This document shows positions 40,263 to 49,349 of a stretch of DNA of 64,000 bases, piece by piece. Under the pieces are notes generated by a model. The model made no database searches, had not been told where the DNA came from, and saw only the letters and a program-made list of their open reading frames with translations. The DNA is taken from assembly GCF_023657445.1 (NCBI RefSeq), contig NZ_JAGTWY010000001.1, positions 1,488,001-1,552,000 of the forward strand, in the 5' to 3' direction. Every line of letters begins with the position of its first letter. Position 1 is the stretch's first letter. This DNA is from Marinobacter sediminum. GTDB taxonomy: Bacteria; Pseudomonadota; Gammaproteobacteria; Pseudomonadales; Oleiphilaceae. A program made the translations under genes and the position numbers.

Positions 40263-41381
40263 TCAGTTTTCGGAGCGGGCAATAATTGCGTCATCCTGCT
40301 CCTTGCGGCGAGCAACTTCATCCCGAATCAGGCGCTCCAGGTCGTCCGTCAACGTGGCGTTATCAAGTTTCTGATTTGGCTTTCCCGCCATGTAAAACAG
40401 ATTTTTCGGGCTTCCGCCGGTAAGCCCGACATCGGCTACCTTGGCTTCTCCCGGACCATTGACCACGCAACCGATGATGGCGACATCCAATGAGGCATTG
40501 ACGTCTTCAAGGCGGGCTTCCAGGTCATTCATGGTCTGGATAACATCGAAGTTCTGCCGTGAACAGCTCGGACAGGCGATGAAATTGATACCGCGGCTGC
40601 GCAGGCGCAGGCTCTTCAGTATGTCGTAACCAACCTTGACCTCCTGAACCGGATCCGCGGCCAGCGAAACACGAATGGTGTCACCTATCCCGTCCATCAG
40701 GAGCATGCCCAGACCGATGGAGGATTTCACCGTACCTGAACGGAACCCGCCCGCCTCGGTAATACCCAGGTGAAGCGGCTGTTCAATCTGCGACGCAATA
40801 CTGCGGTACGCCGCCACCGTCATAAACACCTCTGAAGCCTTCAGACTCACCTTGAAATCAGGGAAATCGTGACGGTCGAGGATGTCGATGTGGCGCATGG
40901 CCGACTCAACGAGCGCGTCAGCTGTCGGCTCACCGTATTTCCGTTGTAAATCCTTCTCCAGGGAGCCGGCATTCACACCAATACGAATGGGAATGTTGCG
41001 ATCCCTGGCAGCACTGATTACGGCACTGACCCGATCCTCCCGGCCGATATTGCCGGGATTGATACGCAGGCAGTCCACACCCAGTTCCGCAACACGCAGA
41101 GCAATCTTGTAATCAAAATGGATGTCTGCAACCAGAGGCAGGGAAACCTGCTGACGGATTTTGCCAAAGGCCTCGGCTGCATCCATATCCGGAACCGATA
41201 CCCGTACAATATCTGCACCGGCTTCCTGCAGCGCGTTTATCTGGCCGACAGTAGCTGCCACATCGCAGGTGTTCGTATTGGTCATACTCTGAACCGCAAT
41301 CGGAGCATCACCACCAACAGGTACATTGCCCACCATGATCTGGCGGGACTGGCGTCTTACGATCGGAGATTCCTGTTTCAT
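40263..41381 (-). CDS. ispG: 4-hydroxy-3-methylbut-2-enyl diphosphate synthase
   Basis: Iron-sulfur enzyme of the MEP isoprenoid pathway, reducing MEcPP to HMBPP. The 372 residues match the single-domain bacterial form. The TIM barrel begins near [20 protein letters not shown]. Cluster ligands are in [14 protein letters not shown] (about residues 265-278) and [10 protein letters not shown] (about residue 305). It needs Fe-S assembly, which is relevant because the local isc locus is incomplete. Confidence 0.97.
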   Translation of the reverse strand: MKQESPIVRRQSRQIMVGNVPVGGDAPIAVQSMTNTNTCDVAATVGQINALQEAGADIVRVSVPDMDAAEAFGKIRQQVSLPLVADIHFDYKIALRVAELGVDCLRINPGNIGREDRVSAVISAARDRNIPIRIGVNAGSLEKDLQRKYGEPTADALVESAMRHIDILDRHDFPDFKVSLKASEVFMTVAAYRSIASQIEQPLHLGITEAGGFRSGTVKSSIGLGMLLMDGIGDTIRVSLAADPVQEVKVGYDILKSLRLRSRGINFIACPSCSRQNFDVIQTMNDLEARLEDVNASLDVAIIGCVVNGPGEAKVADVGLTGGSPKNLFYMAGKPNQKLDNATLTDDLERLIRDEVARRKEQDDAIIARSEN

Positions 41382-41417
41382 GTCTTACAGACCAATATCA
41401 ATAAAATCGTCAAAGTT

Positions 41418-42404
41418 TCAGATTGTCAGGGTAAATTCTGACCGGTTGTTTACAGCTGGATAATCGCCCATATCGAGAGCGTCTCCCTGGAAGCGGATAG
41501 AGCCAACAGCGTCTACTGCTCCAATCACGACCTTTAAAGGTGCCGCTCCGGAAACATCAACCTGATCTCCGCTGCGCTGGAGGGAGTTAACTAAACGGAC
41601 CCCGGAAGCGTCACTGACCTGAACCCAGCAATCATCGGTGAACGTGATCTGCAAGCGTCCATCATCGGTCACTGCCGCAGTCTCAGCCGGGTCTGCCAGA
41701 ACAGGTTCAGGTTCTTCAAATACCGGTTGGGCATCCACTGCCAGTTGCCCTGCATCCTCGGACATGGCTTCGTCCAAATCGTCACTACCCGACACCGGAG
41801 CCTCGACGGGGTTTTCCACGGCTTCGCCCACCGGTGCTGTCGCATCCAGTGCAGACACCGCCGTTTCTGACTCATCCACTGCCCGCTCTTCCGGCGCCGA
41901 AGTAGTCACAGTATTGCCAGCCTCTTCATTTTCCTGCGGCTGGGCAGACTCCTGAACACCTGTGGCACTGTCTTCAGAGGTGTTGCCGGGCAGTAAAAAC
42001 GCAAAGGCCAGATACCCGGCCAGGACTAACGCGGCCAGAATGAGAAGCAGCTTGGCCACACGAAGCTTTCTGTGGCGACGGCGTTCGATATCCACGAGTG
42101 GATTCGCCTCTTGCTCCTGCTCCCGTTCCTGACGCAGCGGTTCCAGCTCCTTGTCCAGCTCGCTTATAACTGCATCGGCATCAAGCCCCACCTGCACTGC
42201 ATAGGCCCTGACATAGCCTTTCAGAAAGAGCTCACTGTCTATCTTCGAATAATCACCACACTCAATGGCCTGAATCACCACAGGCCGTAAATGCTGTGCA
42301 TCAGCGATATCAGCAGCACTGAGCCCTGACTTTTCTCGTGCGCGCTGCAGCTGTTGCCCAACGGCTTCGTTCATCTCTGGCTGAGGACTTTCATCATTGG
42401 CCAT
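41418..42404 (-). CDS. rodZ: Cytoskeletal protein RodZ
   Basis: Membrane protein linking MreB to the elongasome. The 328 residues have an N-terminal HTH_25 domain (GQQLQRAREKSGLSAADIADAQ, about 15-90) and a basic juxtamembrane patch (ERRRHRKLRVAK). A single helix spans about 117-138. A long Glu/Ser/Ala-rich periplasmic linker leads to a C-terminal DUF4115 domain (about 240-328). The start overlaps the pilF end by 11 bp. Confidence 0.94.
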   Translation of the reverse strand: MANDESPQPEMNEAVGQQLQRAREKSGLSAADIADAQHLRPVVIQAIECGDYSKIDSELFLKGYVRAYAVQVGLDADAVISELDKELEPLRQEREQEQEANPLVDIERRRHRKLRVAKLLLILAALVLAGYLAFAFLLPGNTSEDSATGVQESAQPQENEEAGNTVTTSAPEERAVDESETAVSALDATAPVGEAVENPVEAPVSGSDDLDEAMSEDAGQLAVDAQPVFEEPEPVLADPAETAAVTDDGRLQITFTDDCWVQVSDASGVRLVNSLQRSGDQVDVSGAAPLKVVIGAVDAVGSIRFQGDALDMGDYPAVNNRSEFTLTI

Positions 42405-43200
42405 TAGAAATCAGCACCTTATATTGTTGGTATTCAACTGACTCCGGGTAGTTGTTCTTAAGCTGTAGACCCAGGCTTGCTTCCTGATCGCGGTTATTCA
42501 GATGGCGGGCAATTCGGATTCCGGTAATGAGACTCTCCGGCGAGTGTTGCAGACGATTATTTTTCTGCATGATCGAAATGAGCCGACCATAGTAAGCGGC
42601 AGCCGATTCATAGTTGCCCTGCTCAACAAGTACCCGTGATAAAGACAGCAAAGAACGTGCATCCCCCCGCGAGAGTTCAACCGCCCGGCGATAGGAGGTA
42701 GTAGCATTATCGAGTTCTCCCAGACGTTCCTGGGTCATCCCGAGGTTATAGAAAACGGAACCCCGATCCTTGTAGTCCGTATCCCGGGAGGCAGCCCGAA
42801 ACTCGTCGCGGGAATCCTCAATCTTGCCCTGCCCGTAAAGAAACGCCCCATAGTATACCCGGGCACGGGTGTATCCGGGGTCAGCGGAAATGGCTCGGCT
42901 GAAGCTGGCGTCGGCCAGCTCCGCTTCACCCTCGGCGTTTAACACCAGGCCCATGGCGGCTCTCGCCGCCGGACTGTCCGGTGACAGTTCGAGCGCACGA
43001 TCAAGGTGGTGCCTGGCTCTCTCAAGGTTTCCCTGACCAATATAGGCGGTCGCCAGTTGCACGTAATTATCAATCGCATCCTGCCGGTCTGCTTCCCGGG
43101 CGAAACGACTATCAGTCGTGGTTACGCAGCCTGTGACAAGCAATGCACCCAGCACCAGGGCCACAGCAGAAAAACGCCTGTTCGCTGTTCTATACGTCAC
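42394..43200 (-). CDS. pilF: Type IV pilus biogenesis lipoprotein PilF (PilW)
   Basis: Outer-membrane pilotin that guides assembly of the PilQ secretin. I place the start at the GTG at 43200 ((M)TYRTANRRFSAVALVLGAL), with GAGG upstream. This gives a lipoprotein signal with lipobox LVTGC and 268 residues, close to the usual 250. Upstream ATGs (43344, 43263) lie inside rlmN and are unlikely. Six TPR-like repeats follow, for example ARHHLDRALELSPDSPAARAA. It lies between rlmN and rodZ as in many gammaproteobacteria. Confidence 0.9.
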   Translation of the reverse strand: MTYRTANRRFSAVALVLGALLVTGCVTTTDSRFAREADRQDAIDNYVQLATAYIGQGNLERARHHLDRALELSPDSPAARAAMGLVLNAEGEAELADASFSRAISADPGYTRARVYYGAFLYGQGKIEDSRDEFRAASRDTDYKDRGSVFYNLGMTQERLGELDNATTSYRRAVELSRGDARSLLSLSRVLVEQGNYESAAAYYGRLISIMQKNNRLQHSPESLITGIRIARHLNNRDQEASLGLQLKNNYPESVEYQQYKVLISNGQ

Positions 43201-43240
43201 AGTCTTGCATTCCTCGCATATACCGATTGAAGAGTTGGCC

Positions 43241-44353
43241 TCAGGGGTTAACCTGTTGAACATCGATGTAACGCTGGCTACGGCGGGTTCTGTCCTCAAC
43301 CTTGCCAACCAGCTGACCGCAGGCGGCGTCAATATCGTCACCACGGGTAGTTCGAATCGTGGTTATGTAACCAGCTTCATTGAGCACCGTCTGAAATCGC
43401 CGGGTCGCATTCATGCTCGGCCGGCGGAAATCACTCTCCGGAAACGGATTGAACGGTATCAGATTGATCTTGCAGGGCAGGTCACGCAGCAGCGTGGCAA
43501 GCTCCCGTGCATGCTCCGGCTGATCATTCATTCCCTCAATCACTGTATACTCAATGGTCGCCTTACGTTTGTCCGGCAGGCGGGCAAAGTATCGCTTGGT
43601 AGCCGCAAGAAGTTCCGCAATCGGATACTTTTTATTGAGCGGCACCAGCTTGTTACGGAGTTCATCATTCGGGGCATGCAGGGAAATGGCCAGTGAAACA
43701 TCGGTAACTTCCCCAAGGCGATCCATCGCCGGAACAACACCGGATGTGCTCAGAGTTACCCGACGCTTGGAAATACCATAGGCAAGATCTTCCATCATGA
43801 GGTTCATGGCGTCGACTACGTTGTCGAAGTTCAGCAACGGCTCACCCATGCCCATCATGACCACATTAGTAATAGGCCTGTCAGGGCCCGGCTCGAAAGG
43901 CATAAAGGCTTTACGCGCAACCCACACCTGGCCAATGACCTCCGCAGCAGTCAGGTTGCGGTTGAAGCCCCGCTTGCCAGTAGAACAGAACGTACAATCG
44001 AGACTGCAGCCGATCTGTGACGAAACGCAGAGGGTGCCACGTTCGCCATCCGGAATGAGGACCGTTTCGACGTTGTTGCCATTGTCCATGCGCATGACCC
44101 ATTTACGGGTGCCATCCTTCGAGGTTTCGTCATACACCACTTCTGGACCGCGAATTTCAGCAACTGCTTTGAGTTTTTCCCGCAGGGCCTTACTCATATT
44201 GGTCATTTGATCGAAGTCATCGGCGCCACGCTGATGAATCCACTGCAATACCTGGGTGGCACGAAAACGCTTCTCCCCGAGGGATTCGAAGAAAGCCTCA
44301 AGTTTTGCTTTCGGCATCCCGAGAAGATTGGTTTTTTCAGCGGCCGCTGTCAT
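43241..44353 (-). CDS. rlmN: 23S rRNA / tRNA adenosine-C2 methyltransferase RlmN
   Basis: Radical SAM enzyme methylating A2503 of 23S rRNA and A37 of some tRNAs. The 370 residues carry the cluster motif [15 protein letters not shown] (near residue 120) and [12 protein letters not shown]. The C-terminal region has [17 protein letters not shown] and [13 protein letters not shown], whose Cys is the methyl-carrying mechanism's partner. 63 bp after ndk, with a hairpin between. Confidence 0.97.
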   Translation of the reverse strand: MTAAAEKTNLLGMPKAKLEAFFESLGEKRFRATQVLQWIHQRGADDFDQMTNMSKALREKLKAVAEIRGPEVVYDETSKDGTRKWVMRMDNGNNVETVLIPDGERGTLCVSSQIGCSLDCTFCSTGKRGFNRNLTAAEVIGQVWVARKAFMPFEPGPDRPITNVVMMGMGEPLLNFDNVVDAMNLMMEDLAYGISKRRVTLSTSGVVPAMDRLGEVTDVSLAISLHAPNDELRNKLVPLNKKYPIAELLAATKRYFARLPDKRKATIEYTVIEGMNDQPEHARELATLLRDLPCKINLIPFNPFPESDFRRPSMNATRRFQTVLNEAGYITTIRTTRGDDIDAACGQLVGKVEDRTRRSQRYIDVQQVNP

Positions 44354-44380
44354 TTCATAACCTCGATCAGATAACCAATA

Positions 44381-44405
44381 CGGAGGCGATCAACGATCGC
44401 CTCCG
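44381..44405 (-). terminator. Hairpin between ndk and rlmN
   Basis: CGGAGGCGATC / GATCGCCTCCG is a perfect 11-bp stem with a 3-base loop, 11 bp after the ndk stop. The tail on the minus strand (TATTGGTTATC) is only moderately T-rich, so termination is probably partial. Confidence 0.62.
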
Positions 44406-44416
44406 ATCAACGCAAA

Positions 44417-44845
44417 TCAGCCGCGCGGGCAAATTTCGTTGTCATTAAAGAAATATGCAATCTCGCGCTCGGCAGAAGCCGCGGAATCTGAACCGTGGAC
44501 GGCATTTGCATCAATTGAAGACGCGAAATCGGCGCGGATAGTACCTGCTTCGGCTTCTTTCGGGTTGGTTGCACCCATCAGGTCGCGGTTTTTAAGAATC
44601 GCGCCCTCGCCTTCCAGAACCTGAACAACAACCGGGCCAGAGGTCATGAAGGCAACCAGGTCGTTAAAGAACGGACGCTCTTTGTGCTCGGCGTAGAAGC
44701 CTTCTGCCTGCTCCTGGGTCAGGTGCATCATTTTGGCAGCAACAATGTTCAGACCAGCCTTTTCAAAGCGACTGTAGATTTCACCGATCACGTTCTTTGC
44801 TACCGCGTCGGGCTTGATAATCGAGAGCGTGCGCTCATTTGCCAT
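44417..44845 (-). CDS. ndk: Nucleoside diphosphate kinase
   Basis: Balances NTP and dNTP pools through a phosphohistidine intermediate. The 142 residues are typical. [15 protein letters not shown] opens the fold, and the active His117 lies in [27 protein letters not shown] precedes the ATG. In relatives ndk follows iscX/fdx at the end of the isc cluster; here it directly follows iscS with its own -10 element. Confidence 0.97.
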   Translation of the reverse strand: MANERTLSIIKPDAVAKNVIGEIYSRFEKAGLNIVAAKMMHLTQEQAEGFYAEHKERPFFNDLVAFMTSGPVVVQVLEGEGAILKNRDLMGATNPKEAEAGTIRADFASSIDANAVHGSDSAASAEREIAYFFNDNEICPRG

Positions 44846-44887
44846 GGTCTTTCTCCAGTTAGGTTCAGGTTAAAATTCTGGCCTGCG

Positions 44888-44893
44888 ATTATA
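44888..44893 (-). promoter_or_regulatory. -10 element of a probable ndk promoter
   Basis: A perfect TATAAT on the minus strand, 42 bases upstream of the ndk ATG in the 68-bp iscS-ndk gap. The best -35 at 17-base spacing (TAGGCA) is weak. CTGCG / CGCAG arms (44883-44898) flank the hexamer symmetrically. Confidence 0.45.
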
Positions 44894-44913
44894 CGCAGTC
44901 CGGGGCCAACTGC

Positions 44914-46062
44914 CTACCGCACTGCACGAAGGCGACTAACAACATCAACAATTTGCGAGCTGGCAAAGGCGATGTCCTCTGTAGTTGTGAACCTCCCGAA
45001 CGAAAACCGCAGTGCTCTATGGGCCTGATCATCACTCAAGCCAATCCCTCGCAGTACATAAGACGGCTCAATTGTGGCCGACGCACAGGCAGAACCCGAG
45101 GAAACCGCAAGTTCCCTGAGCCCCAACATGAGTGATTCAGCCTCTATCCCGTCAAAGGACAGATTCAGGATACCCGGCACCCGGTGATCCCTGCTGCCAT
45201 TAAAAGAGACACCTTCAAGCCCCTCCAGGCCAACCAGAAAGGATTCACGCAAGCTCTCAAGATTGGCTATCTCAGCTTCCAGGTTCTCCTGAACCAGCGA
45301 AAAGGCCTTACCCATACCTACGATCTGGTGAGTCGGCAAAGTACCGGAACGCATTCCCCTCTCGTGCCCGCCACCATGAATCTGAGCTTCAATTCGAACA
45401 TCAGGCGAGCGACGGACGTAGAGTGCACCTACGCCTTTCGGCCCATACACCTTATGGCCGGACAGGGCCATCAGATCCACCGGCATCTGACTTACATCAA
45501 CCGGCATTTTACCCGGGGCCTGGGCAGCGTCCACGTGGAAAAGTATCCCCCGCTCACGCAACAACTGGCCAATTTCCGCAACATCGGTGACACAACCCAG
45601 CTCGTTATTCACAAGCATCAGGCTAACCAGGACGGTGTTTTCGCGTAGCTCGCTCAAAACCTGGTCTGCACTTATCCGCCCTTCCGGGTCAGGAGACAGC
45701 CACGTCACATCGACACCATGCTTTTCGAGCCATTTGCAGGTATCGAGAACGGCTTTGTGCTCGATGCTCGAGGTGATGACATGGACATCAGTACGGCCAG
45801 CCACAGCACCTTTAATGGCAAGGTTGTCAGATTCGGTCGCTCCAGAGGTCCAGACGATCTCCCTGGGGTCAGCATGGATCAGACTTGCAACCTGACGGCG
45901 AGCACTTTCGACAGCGGCCTCCGCCTGCCACCCAAAAGCATGGGATCGCGATGCGGGGTTGCCAAAAATGCCATCAGGAGTGAGGTATTTGACCATTTCT
46001 TCAGCGACGGACGGATCAACGGGCGTCGTCGCCGCATAATCCATGTATACGGGCTTTTTCAT
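44914..46062 (-). CDS. iscS: Cysteine desulfurase IscS with short C-terminus
   Basis: PLP enzyme releasing sulfur from cysteine for Fe-S clusters and tRNA thiolation. The ATG at 46062 ([17 protein letters not shown]) matches the family start, and an upstream reading enters iscR. PLP Lys204 is in [10 protein letters not shown] and persulfide Cys326 in SSGSACASA. The protein ends at residue 382 (SRLRAVR), whereas E. coli IscS has 404 residues and continues about 20 more, ending IEWAHH. That tail contacts IscU. The bases after the stop do not encode it in any obvious way. No good ribosome binding site precedes the ATG. iscUA, hscBA and fdx do not follow. Confidence 0.93.
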   Translation of the reverse strand: MKKPVYMDYAATTPVDPSVAEEMVKYLTPDGIFGNPASRSHAFGWQAEAAVESARRQVASLIHADPREIVWTSGATESDNLAIKGAVAGRTDVHVITSSIEHKAVLDTCKWLEKHGVDVTWLSPDPEGRISADQVLSELRENTVLVSLMLVNNELGCVTDVAEIGQLLRERGILFHVDAAQAPGKMPVDVSQMPVDLMALSGHKVYGPKGVGALYVRRSPDVRIEAQIHGGGHERGMRSGTLPTHQIVGMGKAFSLVQENLEAEIANLESLRESFLVGLEGLEGVSFNGSRDHRVPGILNLSFDGIEAESLMLGLRELAVSSGSACASATIEPSYVLRGIGLSDDQAHRALRFSFGRFTTTEDIAFASSQIVDVVSRLRAVR

Positions 46063-46081
46063 GATGATAAGGAGTTTTGTT

Positions 46082-46579
46082 TCAGGCCGGCGCCTGATCG
46101 GACAGGCGTTCGGTATTAATCGTTTCAGAACCGCTGTCCGATTGACGGCGGTTCTGGCGGTCCGCAACCTGGCGGATTTCGTGTTTCGTCATCAGGTCAC
46201 CAAGACTGATTTCACTCAGAAACTGATGAATCTGATCACTCAGGTCAGACCACAGGTGGTGGGTAAGGCACTTCTCACCTTTCTGACAGTCGCCCTTGTT
46301 GCCGCATCGCGTGGTATCCAGAGATTCACTGACGGCGTCCACGACTTCCGCTATGTAAACCTCTTCCGCGTCACGACTCAAACGGTAGCCGCCACCGGGC
46401 CCTCGGATGCTGACCACAAGTTTCTGTCGGCGAAGGCGGGAGAAAAGCTGCTCCAGATAGGAAAGTGAAATTTCCTGCCGGGCTGAAATCTCAGCAAGAC
46501 TCACCGGCCCCTGGTCTCCATGCAGAGCCAGGTCCAGCATTGCCGTGACGGCGTAGCGGCCTTTGGTGGTCAACTTCAT
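46082..46579 (-). CDS. iscR: Fe-S cluster regulator IscR
   Basis: Rrf2-family repressor/activator sensing Fe-S status. The 165 residues have the winged helix ([20 protein letters not shown], recognition helix near [15 protein letters not shown]). All cluster ligands are at the E. coli positions: Cys92, Cys98, Cys104 and His107 in [18 protein letters not shown]. It should therefore be a cluster-binding regulator. It lies 19 bp upstream of iscS and has a good type 1 IscR site at its promoter, which implies autoregulation. Confidence 0.96.
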   Translation of the reverse strand: MKLTTKGRYAVTAMLDLALHGDQGPVSLAEISARQEISLSYLEQLFSRLRRQKLVVSIRGPGGGYRLSRDAEEVYIAEVVDAVSESLDTTRCGNKGDCQKGEKCLTHHLWSDLSDQIHQFLSEISLGDLMTKHEIRQVADRQNRRQSDSGSETINTERLSDQAPA

Positions 46580-46601
46580 AACATCAGCCCCGTGATGGGA
46601 T

Positions 46602-46615
46602 TGAATCTAGATTCA
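46602..46615. promoter_or_regulatory. 14-bp perfect palindrome in the iscR leader
   Basis: TGAATCTAGATTCA is fully symmetric and lies just downstream of the expected start, 23 bp before the iscR ATG. It does not resemble an IscR type 2 site. It may be a second regulator site or chance. Confidence 0.35.
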
Positions 46616-46623
46616 CAGCAGCG

Positions 46624-46656
46624 AGTATGAATTGACCTACTAATTCAGTCAAGTAT
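46624..46656 (-). promoter_or_regulatory. iscR promoter with type 1 IscR site
   Basis: On the minus strand TTGACT (46647-46652) and CATACT (46624-46629) are spaced by 17. The 25 bases at 46632-46656 match the recalled E. coli type 1 IscR consensus (ATASYYGACT..AGTCRRSTAT) at 21 positions and cover the -35. The site starts at the base after the cysE stop codon. Binding of [2Fe-2S]-IscR would block the promoter. Confidence 0.72.
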
Positions 46657-47433
46657 TCAGCCCCGCGTCTCTTCGCTCTCATCGCGAACGCAGTCAAAAT
46701 CCTCTTCATGAAGCGGCGGAAGCTCACCATTCTGGTATTCGCTGTTAACCTTGCGAAGAGCCCGACACATATTCTCAATACGATCATCAACAGCGTGCAT
46801 ATGATCCAGAAGGGAACGCATGGCACGGGCAACAGGGTCCGGCATCTCCTCGGTTACACCATAGGCATCGAATCCCATTCGCTCTTCCATCTCTTTGCGG
46901 CGAACGTCGTCTTCGTTCTTGGATTTTACGATGATCCGTCCCGGAATACCGACCACTGTTGCACCAGCCGGAACGGCTTTGGTAACGACAGAATTTGACC
47001 CTATTTTGGCACCCTCACCGACGTCGAACGGGCCGAGAATCTTGGCACCCGCGCCTACCACCACGCTATCACCGATCGTTGGGTGACGCTTGCCCTGGTT
47101 CCAGCTGGTCCCGCCCAGAGTAACGCCCTGGTAGAGGGTAACATCATCGCCAATGATGGTGGTTTCGCCGATCACGACGCCCATCCCGTGGTCAATAAAG
47201 AAACGACGCCCGATAGTCGCGCCGGGATGAATCTCGATACCGGTCAGCCACCGGGCAATGGTGGAGATGGTACGAGCAAGCCATTTCAATCCCAGACTCC
47301 ACAGCCAGTGAGAAAACCGGTGAAATAGCAGGGCATGAAGCCCGGGGTAATTGGTCAGAACCTCAAACGTATTTCTGGCAGCCGGATCCCGGTGAAAAAC
47401 GCTCTTAATGTCTTCCCTCAAACGCTCAAACAT
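46657..47433 (-). CDS. cysE: Serine O-acetyltransferase
   Basis: First step of cysteine synthesis, acetylating serine. The start at 47433 ([21 protein letters not shown]) equals the Pseudomonas CysE start, with AGGAAG upstream, and gives 258 residues; the ATG at 47499 is inside trmJ. The left-handed beta-helix has hexapeptide repeats. [20 protein letters not shown] carries catalytic residues, and [20 protein letters not shown] follows. It overlaps trmJ by 8 bp and sits directly upstream of iscR, linking cysteine supply to IscS. Confidence 0.95.
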   Translation of the reverse strand: MFERLREDIKSVFHRDPAARNTFEVLTNYPGLHALLFHRFSHWLWSLGLKWLARTISTIARWLTGIEIHPGATIGRRFFIDHGMGVVIGETTIIGDDVTLYQGVTLGGTSWNQGKRHPTIGDSVVVGAGAKILGPFDVGEGAKIGSNSVVTKAVPAGATVVGIPGRIIVKSKNEDDVRRKEMEERMGFDAYGVTEEMPDPVARAMRSLLDHMHAVDDRIENMCRALRKVNSEYQNGELPPLHEEDFDCVRDESEETRG

Positions 47434-48289
47434 GGCCATCTTCCTGTCCCGTCGCCTTAACATCGGCCTCAGCGGATTTACTTTTGCCTTTGACTCCAAC
47501 CGCTTTCTGTACTGCGGTCAGTATGCCCCTGAGGATATTAATTTCCATCTGATCCAGTCTCGCGCGCTGAAAAAGACGCCGCAAACGGGTCATCAGCTGG
47601 CGCGGGTTTTCCTTTCGATGAAAATCTACATCCACCAGCACCTGTTCGAGATGCCCGAAAAAGCCCTCAACGTCGTTAACGGGAGCGGGAGGTACATCCC
47701 AGCCCGGGTCTCCCGGAGCCGTCATAGGTTTTAAGTATGGGCTCCCTTCCCCACCTTCAAGACTGCGGAGGTAATGCATTCTTAACTCATAGCACATTAC
47801 CTGAACCGCCATGGCAAGATTCAGGGAACTGTAATCAGGATTTGAAGGTATGTGAATGTGGTAATGGCAACGCTGAAGCTCCTCGTTACTCAGCCCGTGA
47901 TTTTCCCTGCCGAACACCAGTGCAACAGTTCCTTTTTCAGCGTTATCACAGGCCGCGCCAGCGGCTTCCGGGGGCGGAATAACCGGCCAGGGCACCTTGC
48001 GCCCACGGGCACTCGTACCCATCACGAGCAAGCAACCGTCCAACGCTTCATCCAGGGATGACACGACACTGGCCCGATCCAGAATATCCGACGCCCCTGC
48101 AGACCGGGCATAAGAGGCCTCGTCCGGGAAAGAGTTCGGCTTTACCAGCCAGAGGTTACCAAGCCCCATGTTCTTCATGGCACGAGCCACTGCACCAATG
48201 TTACCCGAGTGGGACGTCTCAACCAGAACGATACGGATCTGATCCAGGAATGTGTCAGTGGCTCCCAGAGGAAGTGCCGGTTTATGCAT
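47426..48289 (-). CDS. trmJ: tRNA (Cm32/Um32) methyltransferase TrmJ
   Basis: SPOUT-class enzyme that 2'-O-methylates position 32 of several tRNAs. I use the ATG at 48289 rather than an in-frame TTG at 48304; this gives 287 residues. [26 protein letters not shown] is near residue 20. The knot motifs [17 protein letters not shown] and [24 protein letters not shown] are intact. The C-terminal extension is basic. Divergent from suhB and overlapping cysE. Confidence 0.94.
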   Translation of the reverse strand: MHKPALPLGATDTFLDQIRIVLVETSHSGNIGAVARAMKNMGLGNLWLVKPNSFPDEASYARSAGASDILDRASVVSSLDEALDGCLLVMGTSARGRKVPWPVIPPPEAAGAACDNAEKGTVALVFGRENHGLSNEELQRCHYHIHIPSNPDYSSLNLAMAVQVMCYELRMHYLRSLEGGEGSPYLKPMTAPGDPGWDVPPAPVNDVEGFFGHLEQVLVDVDFHRKENPRQLMTRLRRLFQRARLDQMEINILRGILTAVQKAVGVKGKSKSAEADVKATGQEDGHV

Positions 48290-48429
48290 CGTGAACAGGT
48301 CCAAGCTGAGTGAATAAGATCGCGTATCATATCAGAAACGGAAGCCGTCCCGCCCGTCCGGAGATGCCGTAATCCTTTGGTGTCCGTGGTATTGCTGAGT
48401 CAAAAAACATACAAGCGGGAGTGAACTTT

Positions 48430-48438
48430 TGCTATGAT
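48430..48438 (+). promoter_or_regulatory. Extended -10 promoter of suhB
   Basis: TGCTATGAT is an extended -10 with hexamer TATGAT at 48433-48438; the -35 region (TACAAG) is weak. Transcription would start near 48445, giving a leader of 20-30 nt. Confidence 0.5.
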
Positions 48439-48474
48439 ACCCGCCCTTCACACACCCGGATAATGAACACTCAG

Positions 48475-49275
48475 ATGCAACCAGCTATTAAAATGGCCCT
48501 TCGCGTCGCGCGTCAGGGGTCCGACTACCTGAAAGCCCACTTCGAGCGCCAGGAGCCCACCGGCAAGGACGACGCAGAACGCCGCCGTCAGCTGGATCGG
48601 GTTGAGCAGTCTATTTACGACAACTTTTCCGAGCAGCTCGAAAAGGCCTACAAGGACCACAGCATCGCTCCCCTGAATGATGCGGATGCCGGCACCAGTG
48701 AGAAAAGCTGGCATATTTTCCCCGTTCTCGGGCGCGAAAACTTCCTGAGAGGCATACCCGAATTTGCCCTCGCACTTGCCCAGAAAAAAAACAACCGAAC
48801 AGAGAATCTCCTGATCGTAAATCCGGTGACGGGCGAAGAGTATTCCGCCAGTCGCGGCCATGGCGCGGCGCTCAACAGCCGCCGGGTACGTGCTTCGGAA
48901 GTCAAGCACACCGAGCAAGCCGCCATTTCCACCAACCTTCTGGACCAGGCCCGCAAAAGCGAGGATTCGCTACTGTGGGGTGAAATGGCATCGGTTCTCG
49001 CCCGTGAATCCGCCATGTTCCGTACGTCCGGATGCGTGGTTCTGGACATAGCCCGGGTATCTTCAGGCAGTCTCGATGCTGCCGTCATCTTCCGCCCGGA
49101 AGTTACCGATATGGACCTCGGCGTTACTCTGGCGATGGAGTCTGGTGCACTAACCGGCGATTTTTCCGGCAACCCTGCAACCGGTAATGCCCGCCAGCTG
49201 GTTGTGGCCAACCCCAAGCTTTTCCGGGAAGTCCTCAAGGTACTGCACCCGTTCCGGGGCCGCCTGCCCCGCTGA
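48475..49275 (+). CDS. suhB: SuhB homologue with degenerate inositol monophosphatase site
   Basis: The ATG at 48475 (MQPAIKMALRVARQ) matches the SuhB start and gives 266 residues against 267 in E. coli; an ATG 12 bases earlier is possible. The IMPase fold is recognisable (NFLRGIPEFALALA, EEYSASRGHGAALN). However, the metal motif WxIDPLDGTTNF reads WHIFPVLGRENF (79-90), so both Asp ligands are lost. The EE(S/G)G segment near residue 67 reads APLNDADAG. Asp212 remains. The phosphatase is therefore probably inactive. SuhB also acts with NusA in rRNA antitermination, and that non-catalytic role may remain. Its place beside trmJ matches true suhB. Confidence 0.85.
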   Translation: MQPAIKMALRVARQGSDYLKAHFERQEPTGKDDAERRRQLDRVEQSIYDNFSEQLEKAYKDHSIAPLNDADAGTSEKSWHIFPVLGRENFLRGIPEFALALAQKKNNRTENLLIVNPVTGEEYSASRGHGAALNSRRVRASEVKHTEQAAISTNLLDQARKSEDSLLWGEMASVLARESAMFRTSGCVVLDIARVSSGSLDAAVIFRPEVTDMDLGVTLAMESGALTGDFSGNPATGNARQLVVANPKLFREVLKVLHPFRGRLPR

Positions 49276-49297
49276 GCGGCCGCTGCCTGTCGGCCAC

Positions 49298-49334
49298 AAA
49301 AAAACCGCCATCCCGAGGGAGTGGCGGTTTTTTT
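49298..49334. terminator. Bidirectional terminator between suhB and secF
   Basis: AAAAAAACCGCCA / TGGCGGTTTTTTT is a 13-bp stem with an 11-base loop; the A/T arms give a T7 run on both strands. It serves convergent suhB and secF. Confidence 0.95.
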
Positions 49335-49349
49335 CGGCTTGAAGATAAC

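Noticed and set aside
43201..43344. Earlier starts for PilF inside rlmN
   Set aside because: They would bury the lipoprotein signal about 48 residues into the protein; the GTG at 43200 puts it at the N-terminus.
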